From: CATQHS01 sp965203375
Lineage (GTDB): Bacteria; Actinomycetota; Acidimicrobiia; Acidimicrobiales; Aldehydirespiratoraceae
Assembly: GCA_965203375.1 (NCBI GenBank)
Contig: OZ241886.1
Coordinates: 3,472,001 to 3,536,000, forward strand
Reading direction: 5' to 3'
DNA: 64,000 nt
Shown: piece after piece, positions 60,571 to 64,000 of the stretch
How positions within the stretch are numbered: the first letter of the stretch is position 1
Layout: the number at the start of each line of letters is the position of its first letter
Made by a program: the position numbers and the translations under genes
The notes under the pieces: model-generated
The model's input: the letters and a program-made list of their open reading frames with translations, nothing else
What the model was told of the DNA's origin: nothing
Database searches by the model: none

Positions 60571-62070
60571 GTGAGAGTCGACGACGGCAAGAACGAGGCC
60601 GGAGCCGGCATGAGCGGACCGGGCACCGACGCGGAACGGGCCAGTATCTCGGCCAGCGCCGACAGTCCCGAGTCCGCTGGTCTGGGCTCGGATCGGGCCG
60701 ACTTGCTGATCGTCGGCGGCGATGTGGTCACCATGAACCCGCGCCGGGAGGTGCTGGTGGGCGGGGCGGTGGCGGTCCGGGGCCCGGTGATCGCCGAGGT
60801 GGGGCCCGCCGCCGAGCTGACCGCCCGCCACCGGGGCGCGGCGGTGATCGACGCGTCCGGCTGCGTGGTCACCCCGGGCATGGTCAACGCCCACCAGCAC
60901 CTCACCGGCGACCCGCTGATCAGGAGCTGCATCCCCGACCTGCTGCCCCCGGGGGCGTCCATCTTCGAGTGGTCGGTGCCGGCCCACGGGGCCCACACCG
61001 GCGACGACGACGAGCTGTCCGCGCTGCTGTCGTCGGTGGAGAACCTGGCCAACGGGGTGACCACCGTGGTGGAGGCCGGCACGGTGGCCCACCCCGACCG
61101 GGCCGCGGCGGGCATGGAGGCCGCCGGGATCAGGGGCACGATCGGCACCTGGGGCTGGGACATCGAGCAGGGCCCGTTCGCCGCCCCGGCCGACGAGGTG
61201 CTGGCCCGCCAGGCCGCGGTGATCGACGCCCACCCGGCGGGCGGGCTGGTGGAGGGATGGGTGACGCTGGTGGGCCACGACCTGGCCTCCGACGAGCTGC
61301 TAGCCGCCTCGGCCGATCTGGCCCGGGACCGGGGAACGGGCCTGACCATGCACATGTCGCCCACCTCGTCGGACCCGGAGCGCTACCTGGCCCGGACCGG
61401 GCGGCGGCCTCTGGTCCACCTGGACGCCCTCGGGGTGCTCGGCCCCCACTTGCTGATCGGCCACGGGGTGTGGCTCGACGACGCCGAGGTGGAGCTGGTG
61501 CTGGCCACCGGCAGCGCCATCGCCTACTGCCCGTGGGCCTACCTGCGGCTGGGCCAGGGGGTGACCGGCCAGGGCCGCCACGCCGAGATCGTGGAGCGGG
61601 GGGGCCGGGTGGCGCTGGGGTGCGACGCCTCCAACGCCGGGGACTCCAGCGACATCCTGCGGGCCGCGGCGCTGGCCGCGGGCATCGCCCGCGACGCCCG
61701 GGTGGACCCCGAGCGCTTCGGCGCCCATGCCGCCTTCAAGCTGGCCACCATCGCCGGGGCGGAGGCCATCGGCATGGGCGACCGGATCGGCTCGGTAGAG
61801 GCGGGCAAGCAGGCCGACCTGGTGGTCCACGACGCCTCCGGGCCGGGCTGGACGCCCCGGGGCGAGACGGTCCTGCAGCTCGTGTGGGGGACCGACGGCC
61901 GGTCGGTGCGCGACGTGGTGGTGGCGGGCCGGCCGGTTGTGCGCGACGGGGTCTGCGTCACCGCGGACCTCAACGGCCTGCGGGACCGGGCCGCCGAGGC
62001 CCAGCGGTCGCTGCTGGCCCGGGCCGGCCTGGAGATCCCCCGCCGCTGGCCCCACATCGACTGCCGCTAG
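60571..62070 (+). CDS. Amidohydrolase (ATZ/TRZ/SsnA-like)
   Basis: The protein has 499 residues. VNAHQHLTGD gives the first metal-binding His pair, HMSPTSSD and LIGHGVWL further His, and ALGCDASNAGDSSD the metal Asp, followed by ADLVVHDAS. Family members deaminate or hydrolyse N-heterocycles and related amines. GTG 60571 is used; ATG 60610 is possible. Confidence 0.88.
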   Translation: MRVDDGKNEAGAGMSGPGTDAERASISASADSPESAGLGSDRADLLIVGGDVVTMNPRREVLVGGAVAVRGPVIAEVGPAAELTARHRGAAVIDASGCVVTPGMVNAHQHLTGDPLIRSCIPDLLPPGASIFEWSVPAHGAHTGDDDELSALLSSVENLANGVTTVVEAGTVAHPDRAAAGMEAAGIRGTIGTWGWDIEQGPFAAPADEVLARQAAVIDAHPAGGLVEGWVTLVGHDLASDELLAASADLARDRGTGLTMHMSPTSSDPERYLARTGRRPLVHLDALGVLGPHLLIGHGVWLDDAEVELVLATGSAIAYCPWAYLRLGQGVTGQGRHAEIVERGGRVALGCDASNAGDSSDILRAAALAAGIARDARVDPERFGAHAAFKLATIAGAEAIGMGDRIGSVEAGKQADLVVHDASGPGWTPRGETVLQLVWGTDGRSVRDVVVAGRPVVRDGVCVTADLNGLRDRAAEAQRSLLARAGLEIPRRWPHIDCR

Positions 62071-62174
62071 GTCGGCGGGGCTGTCCGGCCCGCCGCCGAG
62101 CCCCGGGCCGGGCCCGGCTAGGGTCGGCGCCGTTGCCGCGGCTGCGCCGTCGTCGCGGCCGGGCGGGAGGAAGC

Positions 62175-63239
62175 ATGAAGGTCGCCGTCGTCACCGGGCC
62201 GGGGTCGGTCGAGCTGCGCGACGAGCCCCGGCCCCGGCCCGGGCCCGACGACGTGGTGGTGGAGGTGGCCGCCTGCGGGCTGTGCACCATGGAGCGGCGG
62301 TTGTTCTCGGGCACCAAGCGGATCTACCCGGTGGCGCCGGGCCATGAGGCGGCCGGGCGGGTTGTGGAGGTGGGCGAGGCCGCGGCCGGCCTGGACGGGT
62401 CGCCCCGGGCGGGCGATCTGGTCACCATGGACCTGCTCACCCGCTGCGGCACCTGCCGCATGTGCCGGCGGGGCCGCAGCGCCCTGTGCAAGCGGCCGCA
62501 GGGCGGCGCCCTGAGCGACGGCACCATCTCCATGGGGGCGGGGCTGTCGGAGGCGGTGCGGGTGGCCGCGGCCCAGACCTTCGCGGTGGGCGAAATCCCG
62601 GTGGAGCACGCCACCATGGGCGAGCCGCTGGCCTGCGTGGTCCACTCGGTGCGGCTGAGCGGGTTCCGGTCCGGCGACCGGGTGGCGGTGATCGGCGCCG
62701 GCTACATGGGGCGGCTGCACATGGCCGTGTGCCGGGCCTGGGGGGCGGCCTCGGTGGGGTTCGTGGACGTGAGCGAGGCGCGCCGGGCCGAGGCGGTGGC
62801 CGCCGGCGCTGACCGGACAGCCGTCCCCGACGAGCTGGCCGGCCCCGGCGGCTCGGGCGGCCCCGGCGGCCCGGGCGGTCCTCCCGACGGCTGGGCCGGC
62901 GCCCACGACGTGGTGTTCGTGACCGCCGGGGTGCCCGGCACGGTGGAGGCGGCCCTGGACCTGTGCGACGACGGCGGGTCGGTGGTGCTCTACGGGGCCT
63001 TCCCCGCCGAGGTGACGGCCACGGTGGGGGTGGACCGCATCCACCACCACGAGCTGTCGGTCATCGGGGTCTACAGCCAGGAGCCGTCGGACTGGCGGAC
63101 CGCGGCCGGGCTGCTGCGCTCGGGGGTGCTGGGCGCCGACCTCGACCGGCTGGTCACCGCCCGCTACAGGCTCGACGACGTAGCCGACGCCCTGGAGCTG
63201 GCCGCCACCTCCCCGGTGTATCGGGTGCTGGTCGGCTGA
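62175..63239 (+). CDS. Zinc-dependent medium-chain alcohol dehydrogenase
   Basis: The protein has 354 residues. Catalytic zinc ligands are in CGLCTMERRLFSG and GHEAAG; structural zinc in CGTCRMCRRGRSALC (four Cys); Rossmann IGAGYMG follows. A Gly/Pro-rich loop of about 20 residues (PGGSGGPGGPGGP) is unusual in the cofactor domain. GGGAGGAAGC precedes the ATG. Together with the kinase after it, a sugar or polyol pathway is likely. Confidence 0.9.
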   Translation: MKVAVVTGPGSVELRDEPRPRPGPDDVVVEVAACGLCTMERRLFSGTKRIYPVAPGHEAAGRVVEVGEAAAGLDGSPRAGDLVTMDLLTRCGTCRMCRRGRSALCKRPQGGALSDGTISMGAGLSEAVRVAAAQTFAVGEIPVEHATMGEPLACVVHSVRLSGFRSGDRVAVIGAGYMGRLHMAVCRAWGAASVGFVDVSEARRAEAVAAGADRTAVPDELAGPGGSGGPGGPGGPPDGWAGAHDVVFVTAGVPGTVEAALDLCDDGGSVVLYGAFPAEVTATVGVDRIHHHELSVIGVYSQEPSDWRTAAGLLRSGVLGADLDRLVTARYRLDDVADALELAATSPVYRVLVG

Positions 63240-63273
63240 TGCCGGCCCGCTGACGCCGCCCGGCCGACCGCCG

Positions 63274-64000
63274 ATGAGCACCGGGGGCACCGCGGGCCGT
63301 GGCGACGCAGCAGGCCGCGGCAGAGGCGGCGGCGCGGCCCGAAGCGCAAGCGGCGGCAACGAGTCGAACACCGTCGTCGTCGGCGTGGACCTGGGCAGCA
63401 GCGGGGTCCGGGCCGTGGCCCTGTCCCGCGACGGGCGGGTGAGGGCCTGGACCCGCCAGCGGTTCGACGGGGCCGACTCGTGGCCGCCGGGCCGGGCCGA
63501 TCCCGAGGCCTGGCTGGCCGGCCTCGGCCGGGCCCTGGGCACGGTCGGCGACGGATTCGACATCGCCGCGGTGGGGGTGGGCGGCCAGAGCCCCACCACC
63601 GTGCCCATGAGCCACGAGCCAGCCGTCACCTGCCAGCACCCGGCCGGCAACGGGCTGGACCGCATCGGCCAGCACCTGGCCCAGCGCGAGTTCCTGGAGG
63701 ACGAGCTGGGCCGCCAAGTCGCACCCGCCCAGAGCTGGGACTGGGCCCTGCGCCGCCTCGGGGCCGGCGACGTGCAGGGCCTGTGGTCCGACGAGGACCC
63801 GATCCCCGGCTACGGCCAGCCGGTGGGGGTGGGCACCGTGATCGGCCACGCCGACGGGTCGTGCGGACTGGCGGCCGGGACGCCGCTGGTGAGCGGGTCC
63901 AACGACGCCTACATGAGCTTCTGGGCCGGGGGGCTGGGCACGCCGGGCCGGGGCCACGATCCCGGCGGGCGCACCGGCGGGGTGGGGGTGGCGGTGGCCG
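63274..64000 (+). CDS. FGGY-family carbohydrate kinase, N-terminal part (cut by window edge)
   Basis: ATG 63274 opens a frame that continues past the right edge; 242 codons are visible. After about 33 Gly/Ser/Arg-rich residues comes VVVGVDLGSSGVRAVALSRDG, the phosphate-1 motif of the sugar-kinase/actin fold, then AVGVGGQSPTTVPM and LVSGSNDAYMSFWAGG. It phosphorylates a sugar or polyol; substrate unknown. Gap of 34 bases to the dehydrogenase gene. Confidence 0.85.
   Translation, partial: MSTGGTAGRGDAAGRGRGGGAARSASGGNESNTVVVGVDLGSSGVRAVALSRDGRVRAWTRQRFDGADSWPPGRADPEAWLAGLGRALGTVGDGFDIAAVGVGGQSPTTVPMSHEPAVTCQHPAGNGLDRIGQHLAQREFLEDELGRQVAPAQSWDWALRRLGAGDVQGLWSDEDPIPGYGQPVGVGTVIGHADGSCGLAAGTPLVSGSNDAYMSFWAGGLGTPGRGHDPGGRTGGVGVAVA

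Noticed and set aside
62067..62130. Further tandem duplication after the amidohydrolase (GCTAGGTCGGCG / GCTAGGGTCGGCG, offset about 51)
   Set aside because: Only about 12 bases match and the offset is outside the 62-85 range; it could be chance in GC-rich DNA.
1..64000. tRNA, rRNA, riboswitch, transposase or integrase genes
   Set aside because: Intergenic regions were read on both strands and none showed a cloverleaf, conserved riboswitch core or recombinase motif convincing enough to report.

Overview
The window is very GC-rich and tightly packed. Start codons are often GTG, many adjacent genes share a 4-base ATGA or GTGA stop/start overlap, and lipoproteins begin in the AAAC-GGDDD style. 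With the gene order glmS-acpS-nnr-alr, this points to an actinobacterium, most likely of the Acidimicrobiia type. The lineage is inference; no rRNA or tRNA gene was seen. The lifestyle looks heterotrophic, built on uptake and oxidation of small organic and nitrogen compounds.

Layout. 1-6000 (minus): alanine racemase (cut by the window edge), NAD(P)HX repair enzyme, AcpS and an unusually large GlmS. 6000-11600: a SulP anion transporter, then two ATPase/DUF4143 genes flanking an AT-rich EVE-like gene. 11600-16400: a molybdenum hydroxylase (fused MoCo-FAD protein plus a 2Fe-2S subunit) and an AbrB/PIN toxin-antitoxin pair. 16400-21000: ADP-forming acyl-CoA synthetase, enoyl-CoA hydratase and a Rieske oxygenase. 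21100-28100 (plus): a complete BMP-type ABC importer, a 2OG-Fe(II) oxygenase and an unknown anchored protein. 28100-29500: an AT-rich membrane protein. 29600-39400 (minus): one long operon with a second BMP importer, a flavin reductase-like gene and a second, three-subunit molybdenum hydroxylase. 39500-41750: an ICL2-type isocitrate lyase. 42000-43600: an AT-rich restriction-modification pair. 43600-44750: Rieske oxygenase. 44900-48150: a large beta-propeller lipoprotein. 48150-50500: amidase and SLH protein. 50660-54600: Rieske oxygenase operon (two alpha, one beta) with an aldolase. 54650-56600: AT-rich membrane glycosyltransferase-like gene. 56600-64000: DUF1989 protein, a small unknown, acetamidase, aldehyde dehydrogenase, amidohydrolase, alcohol dehydrogenase and a partial FGGY kinase.

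Working together: the two BMP importers (a family known for nucleoside uptake), the molybdenum hydroxylases, Rieske oxygenases, amidohydrolases and CoA-linked enzymes fit import and oxidative breakdown of N-heterocycles or amides, with isocitrate lyase for growth on C2 units. Substrates cannot be read from sequence.

Most unusual feature: gene ends and gene junctions repeatedly carry short tandem duplications with offsets of 62-85 bp. I found about a dozen. Where the copy lies before or between co-transcribed genes, the offset is always 2 modulo 3. A 19-38 codon mini-ORF therefore stays open and its stop overlaps the next start as ATGA or GTGA. These look like intercistronic leader ORFs made by junction duplication, and I regard them as the best candidate here for something undescribed. 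A second candidate is an approximately 95-residue C-terminal domain shared by two otherwise unrelated AT-rich membrane proteins (28130-29479 and 54646-56607).
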